A stretch of 64,000 nucleotides of DNA from Bacillus sp. USDA818B3_A (GTDB taxonomy: Bacteria > Bacillota > Bacilli > Bacillales > Cytobacillaceae), in assembly GCF_009928415.1 (NCBI RefSeq), contig NZ_JAABNN010000006.1:77551-141550 (forward strand). Direction: 5' to 3'. The position numbers were made by a program, and so were the translations under genes. Positions 36,868 through 46,071 of the stretch are shown piece after piece (position 1 is the stretch's first letter; every line of letters starts with the position of its first letter). The notes below the pieces were generated by a model. The model worked only from the letters and a program-made list of their open reading frames with translations, was not told the DNA's origin and did not search any database.

Positions 36868-37602
36868 TCACTCATGGTATTGGTCATTCATGATAGCAGA
36901 ACTTGTAACGAGTTCTACTATATTGTCGTAAGCCACTCGAATAGATACCCAAAGCATTAATAATCCGATAATAACAGTAAAAACTCCATCTAAAAAATGG
37001 ATTTTTGTAATAGATGTAACTATCACCGCAATCATCGCTAGAATAGCACTGGTAACTGAAACAATATCTTCAAAGAAGATAAACCTCGTTGGTGGAGCTG
37101 CTTTACTCACATTTTTAAAAGCGTGAAGCACAAATTTGAAACCCTTATCAATTACCCTGGAATCTTCATTTATTTCTCTAATAGCTTTTAGTAAGACAGC
37201 ACCATCAATAACCAGATTTAGAACTAAGATCAAAACATTAATGACTAGACCTCTACTGTGTTCAGGAGGGTGCCATAATAAATGACATCCCTCATCTATC
37301 GTTTCATATGCCATGGTTAAGACAACCAACGCGGCAATGATACTAAATATATTGTTCAAGGATTCAAATCCATTTGGAAACCGTTTTGTCGGTTTCCTTT
37401 GTGAAAAAACACTACCCATAAAAATGAAACCTTGGTTCACTGCATCCCCGAATGAGTGCATAGCTGCTGCATACATAGCCCCACTTCCACTAATTGCTCC
37501 AGCTATAAACTCTATAACTGCAATAAGCATATTTCCTGTCATAGCTAGTGCTGAAGATTGGTTACCTTTTTTAATGTACTTAAACACCTGCTTGATTTCC
37601 AT
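36868..37602 (-). CDS. Cation diffusion facilitator transporter, apparently truncated
   Basis: A 244-residue CDF-family transporter with the expected membrane helices. The metal-site motif of helix 2 reads AAMHSFGDAVNQ (HxxxD), and helix 5 has IFFEDIVSVTSA with acidic residues. KPTKRFPNGFESLNNIFSII is the conserved cytoplasmic loop. Divalent metal export by proton antiport is the family role. Relatives have a further cytoplasmic domain of about 50-80 residues; here the protein ends VTSSAIMNDQYHE, and the DNA beyond is the tail of an SDR gene. It may therefore be a deletion product with altered function, although some CDF proteins work without the domain. Confidence 0.78.
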   Translation of the reverse strand: MEIKQVFKYIKKGNQSSALAMTGNMLIAVIEFIAGAISGSGAMYAAAMHSFGDAVNQGFIFMGSVFSQRKPTKRFPNGFESLNNIFSIIAALVVLTMAYETIDEGCHLLWHPPEHSRGLVINVLILVLNLVIDGAVLLKAIREINEDSRVIDKGFKFVLHAFKNVSKAAPPTRFIFFEDIVSVTSAILAMIAVIVTSITKIHFLDGVFTVIIGLLMLWVSIRVAYDNIVELVTSSAIMNDQYHE

Positions 37603-37697
37603 ACGCTATGTTTCCTCCCCACTTATTTGTTTTATCTTGTCCGAATAAAGTGGGAAATATTGATAAAAATAACCTTTTATTATTTTTTTAAAAATCC

Positions 37698-37727
37698 AAA
37701 AAGACCATCGTAATCGATGATCTTTTT
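37698..37727. terminator. Hairpin terminator
   Basis: AAAAAGACCATCG and CGATGATCTTTTT pair over 13 bp with one mismatch, downstream of the MBL gene ending at 37835. Confidence 0.75.
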
Positions 37728-37834
37728 ACTCGCTCTGCTCCTATGTATCTAGAATGTAACCTATTCAAATATCGAAAATGTAACTTGGTATTATTTTATT
37801 AATTATTCTTTTTTCATCTCTTATTCCTACTCTT

Positions 37835-38935
37835 TTATTCTGTCCACCAAGAGGAGATAGGAATGGAGTATTTCTCATCTAATGGAACTGTTTCGCCAAT
37901 TTTAGGAGCTATCATACTTACTCCGTATTTCTCTGACGCTTTTAATGCTCGTTCTATTGGTTCTGTCCAACCATGATAAGCAAGCGTAAAAGCTCCCCAG
38001 TGAATTAACATCATATTTTTACCTTTTGCATCTATATGAGCCTGAACAGATTGTTCAGGTGTCATATGAACCCAAGACCAACGCCGGTCATATTGTCCGC
38101 CTTCTATTAAAGTAAGATCAAAAGGTCCGTACCTCTTCCCTATCTCCTTAAAATGTGTATCATACCCGCCATCTCCGCTTGTATAGAAACGTGTCTTGCC
38201 TCCAAGAATGACCCAGCCGCCCCAAAGGGTGGAATTCCTATTTAACGGTCCTCTCCCAGAAAAGTGTTTGGAAGGTGTGAATGCAACAGTTAGGCCTTGA
38301 AACTCTGTTTCTTCCCACCAATTTAGTTCTGTTATTTTATCTTTCTTAACTCCCCAATCGATCAAGTGTGCACCTACACCCAGCGGAACGAAGAAATGAT
38401 TGACCTTGTTCTTTAATTTTTTAATAGATGGATAATCTAAGTGGTCGTAATGATCATGAGTAATAAAAACAGCATCAATCGGCGGCATTTCATCAATAAG
38501 ATGTAACAGATCTTCACTGTAACGTTTGCTTCCTACGAAAGAAACAGGTGAAGCAATGGGGCCTAGCATGGGATCTACAAGCATCTTTTTGTTATCAATA
38601 CTAAGTAAGAAAGCAGAATGCCCAAACCAAGTTAAACTATCTTCCCCACTTTTTATTTTGGTCCAATTGGGTTCGGAAAAAGGAATTTGACCTTGAGGAT
38701 TACGGTCTTTAGCACCTGAAATATTTTCCTCAAGCATGGAGAAATAATCAGTTGCACTCATAGTTAACTTTGTTGTTTCTGGATTGATAAATTTACCATC
38801 CATATAATTCTCCAAATGACTAAATTGCTCTTTTTGTATTTTGCTTGGGTTGCCTCCGAAAACTGGATTTAGGTTTATAAACAATAATATGAAAACTAGT
38901 ACTACAACGAAAAAAATTAATAAATAAACTATCAC
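37835..38935 (-). CDS. Membrane-anchored MBL-fold metallo-hydrolase, paralogue
   Basis: A 366-residue paralogue of the hydrolase at 9363-10532. The N-terminal helix (about 1-22) anchors it, followed by the shared NPVFGGNPSKIQKEQF and LTWFGHSAFLLSIDNKKMLV, metal motif FITHDHYDHLDY and SGDGGYDTHF. All metal ligands are kept, so it should be active; the substrate is unknown. The start is a GTG after a G-rich ribosome site. Upstream in the same direction are an AKR and a two-domain carboxymuconolactone decarboxylase family gene. The left cluster also combines MBL with AKR, so this is a second edition of the same gene set. Confidence 0.88.
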   Translation of the reverse strand: MIVYLLIFFVVVLVFILLFINLNPVFGGNPSKIQKEQFSHLENYMDGKFINPETTKLTMSATDYFSMLEENISGAKDRNPQGQIPFSEPNWTKIKSGEDSLTWFGHSAFLLSIDNKKMLVDPMLGPIASPVSFVGSKRYSEDLLHLIDEMPPIDAVFITHDHYDHLDYPSIKKLKNKVNHFFVPLGVGAHLIDWGVKKDKITELNWWEETEFQGLTVAFTPSKHFSGRGPLNRNSTLWGGWVILGGKTRFYTSGDGGYDTHFKEIGKRYGPFDLTLIEGGQYDRRWSWVHMTPEQSVQAHIDAKGKNMMLIHWGAFTLAYHGWTEPIERALKASEKYGVSMIAPKIGETVPLDEKYSIPISSWWTE

Positions 38936-39046
38936 TTTTTTTATAACCCCCTCCTCCCCATTTTACATGAACCATTGCATATTTAGCCAAAAACTGATAG
39001 AGACTTCTAATCTAAACACATTTCACTTAGCATTAAACGGTAAAAA

Positions 39047-39075
39047 AGAAGGGTGTACAAATAATACATCCTTCT
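39047..39075 (-). terminator. Terminator after the aldo/keto reductase
   Basis: AGAAGGGTGTA and TACATCCTTCT pair over 11 bp (one G-U) and are followed on the minus strand by TTTTTTACC. It separates the AKR at 39139 from the MBL gene. Confidence 0.75.
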
Positions 39076-39138
39076 GATTAGGGCTTTTGTTGGGCGAAAA
39101 ATTTTCGTGGATTGGTTCGTCCATTATTTAATACCTGT

Positions 39139-40002
39139 TTACTTTAATTTCCCGCCAAATACAGGGAAGAAGCTATGCTCACCATAATTTTGGATGTGCT
39201 CTAAATTCTTCAAAATCTCCATATCTGCATCGCTGATAACAAAATCAAGCTCTGCATTATTTCTCATGTGATCTGGATTTGCCGTCTTAGGAATTACCAC
39301 CATACCAAGCTGGATAGCATAACGCAGGCAGGCTTGAGCAACAGATACCCCGTACTTTTCAGCTATTACCTGAACCTCTGCATTATCGAGAACTGCACCG
39401 TGGGCAATTGGTGAATATGCCTCTACCAGGATGTCATTCCTCTGGCAGAATTCAATTAGTTCCAAAGGAGTATTGCTCACATGTGCCAATATCTGATTGA
39501 CCATAGGCTTGATCTCACAGCTTGCAAGAATATTCTCTATATCATCCTGAAGAAAGTTAGAAAGGCCGATTGCCTTTACCTTGCCTGCCTTATAAGCATC
39601 CTCCAAAGATTTCCACACTTCTTTGTTTTCCTCGAAGTAACGGTTCTCCTCACGGAACTCCACCCAAGGCTGTGGACTGTGAATAATCAAAAGGTCAATG
39701 TAATCCAGTCCCAATTTTTCTAAAGAATTATCTATAGACTGCGTAACGGCATGATAGGTCTTTGCTTCTGCTGCAACCTTTGTCGTAATGAAAAGTTCTT
39801 CTCTTGCGACACCGCATGAACGGATTGTTTCACCTACACCTGCTTCATTCATATAAGCTTGAGCTGTATCAATATGGCGATATCCGATAGATACCGCATC
39901 ACGGACTGCTTGTGCTGCCTGTGTATCGTCAAGCAGCCAGGTACCAAGACCTAATTTTGGAATTTCTACACCATTTGATAATTTGAAAGTTTCGTTAAAC
40001 AT
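39139..40002 (-). CDS. Aldo/keto reductase
   Basis: A 287-residue NADPH-dependent reductase of the diketogluconate reductase-like branch. Catalytic residues lie in GYRHIDTAQAYMNEAG (Asp, Tyr), LFITTKVAAE (Lys) and LLIIHSPQPW (His). The C-terminal VVIPKTANPDHMRNN is the cofactor loop. It differs clearly from the pair at 1219 and 10696, so it is not part of that recent duplication. GGAGA precedes the ATG. It follows the two-domain CMD gene by 43 bp in the same direction, both divergent from the TetR regulator at 41019, which probably controls them. Confidence 0.92.
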   Translation of the reverse strand: MFNETFKLSNGVEIPKLGLGTWLLDDTQAAQAVRDAVSIGYRHIDTAQAYMNEAGVGETIRSCGVAREELFITTKVAAEAKTYHAVTQSIDNSLEKLGLDYIDLLIIHSPQPWVEFREENRYFEENKEVWKSLEDAYKAGKVKAIGLSNFLQDDIENILASCEIKPMVNQILAHVSNTPLELIEFCQRNDILVEAYSPIAHGAVLDNAEVQVIAEKYGVSVAQACLRYAIQLGMVVIPKTANPDHMRNNAELDFVISDADMEILKNLEHIQNYGEHSFFPVFGGKLK

Positions 40003-40045
40003 GCCTTTGTCTCCTTTGTATAGTTATATTTTTTTAGTATCTTGA

Positions 40046-40801
40046 TTAATTTTCTGATATTATTTCATTCACACAAGCCAGTGCATTCAATGTTCTTGGA
40101 AAACCCATATATGGCAGACAATGTGTGATGGCGGTAATCAATATTTCCTTATCATTGCCCACATTTAAGTTTCCCTGTACATGAGCTTTCACTTGACCTT
40201 CAGCGCCACCCAGGCTGCTTACGATGCAGAGTGTCAACAACTCCCGTGTTTTCAAATCGAGTCCCTTGCGAGTGTAGAAATCTCCGAAGCAAAAAGCAGA
40301 AAGGTATTCCTGAATTTGCTTTTGATTTAATGGGGCAGCCTCTTGCATTTTCGCGATTACATCACCGAAAATTTCTACTTGTACTGCAAGACCCTTCTCA
40401 AAACGATTATCTTCATCTACTGTCTTTTGGCTTTCAATTGGTAATGGGATATTCCTTGATTTGAAAACCTCATTGACTTCGTTGATGGCGTTTAATGTTT
40501 TCGGAAATCCAATGTACGGAGCACACTGGTAAACAGCTTCTTTAATCTCAACAGGTGTAAGCCCGACGTTTAATGCTGCAGCTACATGCGCCTTCAGCTG
40601 CGGTAACGTCTGGTTCGTGGTGAGCACAACCAGAGTGATAAGCTCACGCTGCTTGTCATCTAACTGACCTTGGTAAAAAACTTCTCCAAAAATAAAACGG
40701 CTAAGAATGTCCTGAAAATCAGGATCGGTAGCGTATGCGGCTGGTACTCCATTACCAAATAGCTGGTTGTATTTTTCTGTGCTCTTTTCAACACGGTCCA
40801 T
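40046..40801 (-). CDS. Two-domain carboxymuconolactone decarboxylase family protein
   Basis: A 251-residue protein made of two CMD domains. The first has DDKQRELITLVVLTTNQTLP and QLKAHVAAALNVGLTPVEIK; the second has LDLKTRELLTLCIVSSLGGA and QVKAHVQGNLNVGNDKEIL. Each ends with a PYIGFPKTLNA or PYMGFPRTLNA box. Such proteins are often called 4-carboxymuconolactone decarboxylases, but their real substrates are mostly unknown. AGGAGG precedes the ATG. It is the first gene of a CMD-AKR unit and diverges from a TetR regulator; palindromes of type TTGATTAATCAA lie before it. Confidence 0.88.
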   Translation of the reverse strand: MDRVEKSTEKYNQLFGNGVPAAYATDPDFQDILSRFIFGEVFYQGQLDDKQRELITLVVLTTNQTLPQLKAHVAAALNVGLTPVEIKEAVYQCAPYIGFPKTLNAINEVNEVFKSRNIPLPIESQKTVDEDNRFEKGLAVQVEIFGDVIAKMQEAAPLNQKQIQEYLSAFCFGDFYTRKGLDLKTRELLTLCIVSSLGGAEGQVKAHVQGNLNVGNDKEILITAITHCLPYMGFPRTLNALACVNEIISEN

Positions 40802-40884
40802 AAATATGCCTCCTGTTAGAAGTTTGTTTACTTTTATTATTTCAAAAAGAAACTCAACTTTCTGCTTGTAAAAATTAATATTGA

Positions 40885-40996
40885 TTGATTAATCAACATC
40901 TGTTTATAATTATAGAAAAGCCATTCATACTTTCAATGGTTAAATTAACTCAATTCGTTGATTACTCAACAAATCAATTAAAATTGTTGATTATCT
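40885..40996. promoter_or_regulatory. Putative TetR operators between CMD and TetR genes
   Basis: TTGATTAATCAA (40885-40896) and GTTGATTACTCAAC (40957-40970) are palindromes, and GTTGATTATC starts at 40985. They share the pattern GTTGAnTAnnCAAC, which recurs before the exporter gene at 42915-43030. Confidence 0.6.
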
Positions 40997-41018
40997 TTCG
41001 AAAGATTGGTGAATGAAA

Positions 41019-41567
41019 ATGTCTAAAGTAGATAGAAGAATAGCTAAAAGCCAAGTTGCTATAAAAAATGCGGTAACTGAACTGATGTCTGAAAAAAGTT
41101 TTGACGACATTACCATTCAGGATATTGCTGATAGAGCAGATGTGAATCGAGGAACGATTTATCTTCATTACACTGATAAATACGATTTATTGGATAAGAT
41201 GATTGAAGAACATATGGACAATCTTAGGGAACTTTGCCAATCGGCATCTGAGATGACGTTTCAAGAAGGAAATTATGTCTGGTACGAATACTTTGAGCGT
41301 AATTATTTGTTTTTTTCAACGATGTTGGCGAGTAAAGGTGCGCCCTATTTTCGTAGCCGTTTTCTTGATTTAGTAGTGGAAGAGTTTAAATCCGAAGTGG
41401 ATATAGCGATAGGAAAAAACAAAGGATTAAATCAAGAAGTGATTCTACAATTTTTTGGTTCAGCGGTCGTTGGATCAGTAGAATGGTGGTTTAAGAATGA
41501 GATGCCTTTGTCAGCCCGTATCATGGCTGAACAAACAGGGGAATTGTTAGATAGAAACCTAGAATAA
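41019..41567 (+). CDS. TetR/AcrR family transcriptional regulator
   Basis: A 182-residue repressor. The helix-turn-helix DDITIQDIADRADVNRGTIY and LHYTDKYDLLDKMI is standard TetR, followed by a helical ligand domain with a C-terminal TetR_C_7-like part. I start at 41019, where GGTGA lies 6 bases before the ATG; the ATG two codons earlier abuts it. It is divergent from the CMD-AKR unit and converges on the Bcr/CflA exporter, and operator-like palindromes lie before both. A deleted second copy remains at 43051-43107. Confidence 0.92.
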   Translation: MSKVDRRIAKSQVAIKNAVTELMSEKSFDDITIQDIADRADVNRGTIYLHYTDKYDLLDKMIEEHMDNLRELCQSASEMTFQEGNYVWYEYFERNYLFFSTMLASKGAPYFRSRFLDLVVEEFKSEVDIAIGKNKGLNQEVILQFFGSAVVGSVEWWFKNEMPLSARIMAEQTGELLDRNLE

Positions 41568-41593
41568 TTAAACAACATGGCAAAAAAATAAAA

Positions 41594-41620
41594 AAGGCTA
41601 GGGAAAAATTCTCTAGCCTT
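41594..41620. terminator. Bidirectional hairpin terminator
   Basis: AAGGCTAGGGA and TCTCTAGCCTT pair over 11 bp with one G-U, flanked by A and T tracts, between the converging TetR and exporter genes. Confidence 0.8.
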
Positions 41621-41653
41621 CTTCAACATAACTTTAGTTTAATTGATTGATAA

Positions 41654-42880
41654 TTAAATATTGCTGATTTCTTTGGAAGTGGCTACCAGTTTGTCTTTTT
41701 TAATTAAGACGCCATTGAAGAGGACGGCCAGCAAACTTGATGTAAAAATAATGATACCTAATGGTAACGCAGAAAATTCACCTGCCATTCCCACTAACGG
41801 GGAAGCAATAGAGCCAAACAAAAATGGAAGGATTCCTAGCAGTGCGGAAGCAGTTCCTGCAATATGTCCTTGGGATTCCATTGCTAATGTAAATGACATC
41901 GGTCCTATGATACCGTTTGATGAATTGAATAAGAAGAGTGAAATAACTAGTGCAAATAACGGTCCATGGGTTAGAACTACAACCAAAACTGCAAGACTGG
42001 CAATAAAAGCACACCACAATCCAATCAAGAAAATAGTACGTGCTTGCATTCGTCCTGCCATGAATTTCGTCATCTGGGAAGCTAGCACTAAACCAATCCC
42101 ATTCAAGGAAAATAGCAGCGAAAACACTTGAGGTGAAACTCCATAAATATTTTGGTAAATAAAAGGACTTCCAGAAACATAAGCAAAGATTCCTGCAAAT
42201 ATGATTCCTGATACAAGGGCATACCCCATAAATGTTTGATCGAGAAATAACTTTTTATAGTTGTTATATAACTCGCTAAAGTTACTCTGTATCCGTTTTT
42301 CAACTGGTAGCGTTTCTTTTATCTTCCAAGTTGTTATGATGGTTAGGTATATTCCTAATAGTGCGGTGAAGATGAACACACCGATCCATGAGGTAAAAGA
42401 TGTGACCACACCTCCTGCGAGTGGAGAAAGTAATGGCGTAACACTAGCAATGGTTGTGAGGAGTGCAAAGAACTTGGTTAGCTCCACCCCACTATATAGA
42501 TCACGAACGATAGCACGTGAGATAACGAGTCCAGCAGCAGCGACAAATCCTTGGATGAATCTTACTGCTATGAAAGTTGCAATATTTGGTGCAAAAGCAC
42601 AGCCTATAGAGGAAATAAAATACAGGAGCATAGAGACTAACAACGGTTTACGTCTTCCGTGGACATCACTTAAAGTACCCATTACAAGTTGACCTATGCT
42701 TAATCCTAATAAACTTGCAGTTAAGCTTGTCTGAACCATAGATGCGTTTGTTTCAAAGGACTTCATAATTTGGGGGAAAGATGAAAGGTACATATCGACG
42801 GTAAACGGCCCTAACGCACTAAATACGGCTAACATCAAGGCAAAACCCAGTTGATTTTTATTAGAATTTATACTCAGCAT
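41654..42880 (-). CDS. Bcr/CflA-family multidrug exporter (MFS)
   Basis: A 408-residue, 12-helix MFS exporter, paralogous along its whole length to the one at 28987-30204 (GPFTVDMYLSSFPQIMKSF, then GTLSDVHGRRKPLL and VISRAIVRDLYSG). AAAGGAG lies 5 bases before the ATG at 42880. The promoter region carries palindromes like those around the TetR gene at 41019, and the leftover of another TetR gene lies divergently at 43051. So TetR rather than MarR seems to control this copy. The substrate is unknown. Confidence 0.92.
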   Translation of the reverse strand: MLSINSNKNQLGFALMLAVFSALGPFTVDMYLSSFPQIMKSFETNASMVQTSLTASLLGLSIGQLVMGTLSDVHGRRKPLLVSMLLYFISSIGCAFAPNIATFIAVRFIQGFVAAAGLVISRAIVRDLYSGVELTKFFALLTTIASVTPLLSPLAGGVVTSFTSWIGVFIFTALLGIYLTIITTWKIKETLPVEKRIQSNFSELYNNYKKLFLDQTFMGYALVSGIIFAGIFAYVSGSPFIYQNIYGVSPQVFSLLFSLNGIGLVLASQMTKFMAGRMQARTIFLIGLWCAFIASLAVLVVVLTHGPLFALVISLFLFNSSNGIIGPMSFTLAMESQGHIAGTASALLGILPFLFGSIASPLVGMAGEFSALPLGIIIFTSSLLAVLFNGVLIKKDKLVATSKEISNI

Positions 42881-42914
42881 GACCACTCCTTTAATAAGAC
42901 AATTAACATCATTG

Positions 42915-43030
42915 ATTGATAAAACAACATCTGTTTATAATTATAAAGAGAAACAGGATGTCTTCAATGGATAAATTAACGCAGTTCGTTGTTTATTCAA
43001 CAAAACTATTAAAATTGTTGAGTAAACAAC
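42915..43030. promoter_or_regulatory. Putative TetR operators before the exporter gene
   Basis: ATTGATAAAACAAC (42915-42928), GTTGTTTATTCAAC (42988-43001) and GTTGAGTAAACAAC (43017-43030) match the palindromes around 40885-40996. The sequence between them, including CATCTGTTTATAATTATA, is also shared with that region, so the whole control region is a duplicate. Confidence 0.65.
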
Positions 43031-43050
43031 GAAAGGATGGGTGACTTAAA

Positions 43051-43107
43051 ATGTCTAAAGTTGATGGTGCAGTAACGGGGGCTTTATTAGATAGGAGTGT
43101 AGAATAA
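43051..43107 (+). pseudogene. TetR gene reduced to 18 codons by internal deletion
   Basis: The frame reads MSKVDGAVTGALLDRSVE. The first five residues equal the start of the TetR at 41019 (MSKVD), and TGALLDRSVE matches its end (TGELLDRNLE). The control region in front is preserved with its palindromes. A precise internal deletion kept the frame, so a peptide could still be made. Confidence 0.8.
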
Positions 43108-43132
43108 AACCAAACTTGGTTCTAAAAAAAAT

Positions 43133-43156
43133 AGAGCAGTGTTAGTTCACTGCTCT
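43133..43156. terminator. Hairpin terminator
   Basis: AGAGCAGTG and CACTGCTCT form a perfect 9-bp stem with A and T tracts, between the TetR remnant and the ABC exporter gene. Confidence 0.75.
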
Positions 43157-43211
43157 TTGAAAAAGAATCCAATATAATCTTTGGTTTTTCTTACTCAATT
43201 TTTTATTTATC

Positions 43212-44987
43212 TTAATAGTCCATCACCATTTGTTTATCTTTATCTTGATTTAATATTTGAATATTAAATAACTGCTCATAATGGCCCTTTTGATTCATTA
43301 ATTCCGCGTGTGTCCCTTGTTCAACAATTTCCCCATCTTTCATGAAGATGATTTCGTCTACATTCGTAATGGTCGATAAACGGTGTGCAATAATAATCGT
43401 CGTTCTATTTTTAGCTAATTTATCAAGCGATTCTTGAATCAAAGATTCAGATTCCAAATCCAATGCCGACGTTGCTTCATCCAGGATTAGAATTTGCGGG
43501 TTTTTGAGAAAAACTCTCGCAATGGCAACCCTTTGTTTTTGACCACCTGATAGTTTTACCCCTTTCTCCCCTATTTCTGTATCATAACCATTTGGAAGAT
43601 TAAGGATAAATTCGTGGGCATTTGCTGCCTTCGCAGAAAAAATGACTTCTTCTTCTGATGCTTCTGGATTTCCTAATAAAATATTTTCTCGAATGGTACC
43701 GCTAAATAAAATATTATCCTGCAGCACCATACCAATATGCCTTCTCAGACTACGTTGAGTGACGTTATTAATGTCGATGCCATCTATGGTAAGATCGCCT
43801 TTATCAATATTATAAAATCGGGGAATGAGACTTATTAAAGAGGATTTGCCCCCTCCACTCATCCCAACAAGAGCAACTGTCCGGCCCGAAGGTATAGATA
43901 AATTAATGTTTCTTAATATATATTCGGATTCCTTATCATATCGAAACCATACATTTTGAAACTTAATATCACCAGTAACATTAACTAATTTTTTTGCGTT
44001 AGGTTCGTCTTGAACATCATAAGGGTGATTCCATAACTCCATAACCCGCTCAAGCGAAGCGGTTGCTTGTGTCAGTAAAGTAGATGAATTGACTAATCTT
44101 CGTAATGGACTATATATCCGATCTAAATAGCCAAAGAAGGCAACAAATGTCCCAATCGTAAGGTCACCTGTCGCTACTTTATATCCTCCATAGGCAATCA
44201 CCAGTAATGGGGCGATATCAGTTAGCGTATTAATGATGGCATTGGTTAAAGCATTCCACTGGGTAACTTTCAACGCTTTAGAAAGGAAATTGCTGTTTCG
44301 AATATCAAATTGGTTCTGATCATACTCCTCTAATGTAAAACTTTTTACAACAGGAATCCCAGAAACCCGTTCATGAAGATAGGACTGAACATCCGCAAGG
44401 GATTGTGAACGCTGCTTTGTTAATAATTTCAGACGTTTATATAATTTTTTTACAGAAATTGCGTAAAGAGGCAGAATGGCAATCGCTACGAATGTCAGTT
44501 TTACATTCAGAGTAAACATAAAGCCTAATGCAATGGTGAGCGTGAAGATATCTAACCAGATATTCATCATACCCGTCTCAACAATGTTTTTTGTTTGCTC
44601 CACATCGTTCATGACACGGGAAATGATTTCTCCGGTTTTATGGTTTTGATAAAACCGAAGGGAAAGCTTTTGTAAGTGCCCATAGAGTTTATCACGGATG
44701 TCATATAAAATTCTGCTCGTAATTTCCTGAGCAAAATATTGACGATAATACTCAACTGGAAATCGAACGATAATAAATAAAACAGACGCAATTGAAATAA
44801 CGTAAGTTAGCTGAAGAATCTTCTGACTTAATGAAAGTTTTGTCAGCAGAATGGAATCAACTGCATATTTCATAATTAATGGTAAGGTTAAAGGAATGCC
44901 AAACTTTATAACACCAATGAGCAAGGTAATGACTACTAACTTCCAATAAGGTTTTACAAATCTACTATATAATTTAAAACTGTTCAT
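43212..44987 (-). CDS. ABC exporter, fused permease-ATPase (MsbA/BmrA-like)
   Basis: A 591-residue half-transporter that should work as a dimer. Six helices fill residues 1-310; the ATPase domain follows, with Walker A VGMSGGGKSSLISLI, the Q-loop GMVLQDN, signature KLSGGQKQRVAIARV, Walker B ILILDEATSALD and the switch IAHRL. It probably exports lipids, drugs or peptides. The start at 44987 is set by GAGGGAG 6 bases upstream; an ATG five codons before lacks a site. It stands alone, with its own upstream region. The G-rich Walker A (SGGGKSS rather than SGSGKST) is a variant but keeps the Lys-Ser pair. Confidence 0.92.
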   Translation of the reverse strand: MNSFKLYSRFVKPYWKLVVITLLIGVIKFGIPLTLPLIMKYAVDSILLTKLSLSQKILQLTYVISIASVLFIIVRFPVEYYRQYFAQEITSRILYDIRDKLYGHLQKLSLRFYQNHKTGEIISRVMNDVEQTKNIVETGMMNIWLDIFTLTIALGFMFTLNVKLTFVAIAILPLYAISVKKLYKRLKLLTKQRSQSLADVQSYLHERVSGIPVVKSFTLEEYDQNQFDIRNSNFLSKALKVTQWNALTNAIINTLTDIAPLLVIAYGGYKVATGDLTIGTFVAFFGYLDRIYSPLRRLVNSSTLLTQATASLERVMELWNHPYDVQDEPNAKKLVNVTGDIKFQNVWFRYDKESEYILRNINLSIPSGRTVALVGMSGGGKSSLISLIPRFYNIDKGDLTIDGIDINNVTQRSLRRHIGMVLQDNILFSGTIRENILLGNPEASEEEVIFSAKAANAHEFILNLPNGYDTEIGEKGVKLSGGQKQRVAIARVFLKNPQILILDEATSALDLESESLIQESLDKLAKNRTTIIIAHRLSTITNVDEIIFMKDGEIVEQGTHAELMNQKGHYEQLFNIQILNQDKDKQMVMDY

Positions 44988-45206
44988 TTTTAACTCCCTC
45001 AAAATAGAAACTCATATCACAAAAAATTTCCTAATTACTTTTTTCATTACTCTACTATTTCCTGATTCGATTGTTTTCCACATACGTCATCAATCCTACT
45101 CCTCAAGATTTGATACGTCAAACAAAACATATTTCAAAACCCGTCCCTATACTAGTTTATTGTTTGTTTCGTAAATCAATAAAAATCTCCTTTAGAAAAA
45201 AAGATA

Positions 45207-45231
45207 GGTTAACCAATCGAACTGGCTAACC
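45207..45231 (-). terminator. Terminator of the ABC-2 operon
   Basis: GGTTAACCA and TGGCTAACC pair with one mismatch, followed on the minus strand by TATCTTTTTTTC, downstream of the gene ending at 45282. Confidence 0.8.
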
Positions 45232-45281
45232 CATTTCTTATAAAAATATAAAAAGCTCTTTTACTTATTAAGTTGAGAAAT

Positions 45282-46070
45282 TTAACTGCTCGCACTAGTA
45301 TAATTCGCAAGGGCGAACTTCCAGAATCTGCGGGCCAGCCAAAAGAATATAACAGCCACAATTAGGGATGTGACGGTAGTTCCCCCATCCCATTTGCCTA
45401 TTAAAGAACTTGCCGGTGTAAACGTAAGAAAAGCTGCCGGTAATATATAGGTTAAAACCATTCGCAGCACTCCTTTATACATAGTAATTGGGAAGCGAGT
45501 CGTTTCAAAGAAAGAATTAAATAAAAAAGATAAATCATCCATTCGAATCACCCAAAAGGCCGTGGTCATTAATAACATCCATAACGAATAAATAATTAAC
45601 ATGGCAGCCAGGATACTAACAAAAAAGAATCCTACGTCAAGAAAAGAAGGAATGAAATGTTTTTGGACAAGACCATAGATGATTAATCCAATTCCTAACA
45701 AGACATCAATCAGGCGCCAGAAGACTAGATGCCGCAGACTAACAAAAAACATGCTATCGACCGGTTTGGTCAGTACATAATCCAATGTTCCCATTCGAAT
45801 ATGTAAAAGAAGCCTTGGCATATTGGGGCGAAGAGCGAAATCAACTAATCCTTGTAATGTATTAAATATTCCAAGAAGAATCAATACATCTGCATAGGGC
45901 CAGCCGCCCAATTCATCCGTTTGATAAAAGAAAATCTGCACCATTAAGATCGAAACAATAATACCAAATAAACTTGAAAACAGATTTCCAACAAACTCGC
46001 TGCGATACTCGAGTTCCTCTACCAGACATGTTCGAAAAAATTCTTTAAATATACGCAGGTAACGCCTCAT
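45282..46070 (-). CDS. ABC-2 type permease (second subunit)
   Basis: A 262-residue membrane protein with six helices. It resembles the COG3694 ABC-2 permeases: RYLRIFKEFFRTCLVEELEY at the N-terminus, PNMPRLLLHIRMGTLDYVLT, and KPVDSMFFVSLRHLVFWRLI in the middle. It forms the membrane channel with the permease at 46072 and the ATPase at 46835. These three-gene sets export antibiotics or unidentified compounds. GGAGG precedes the ATG, and only one base separates it from the upstream gene. It is the last gene of the operon and is followed by a terminator. Confidence 0.88.
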   Translation of the reverse strand: MRRYLRIFKEFFRTCLVEELEYRSEFVGNLFSSLFGIIVSILMVQIFFYQTDELGGWPYADVLILLGIFNTLQGLVDFALRPNMPRLLLHIRMGTLDYVLTKPVDSMFFVSLRHLVFWRLIDVLLGIGLIIYGLVQKHFIPSFLDVGFFFVSILAAMLIIYSLWMLLMTTAFWVIRMDDLSFLFNSFFETTRFPITMYKGVLRMVLTYILPAAFLTFTPASSLIGKWDGGTTVTSLIVAVIFFWLARRFWKFALANYTSASS

Positions 46071-46071
46071 C

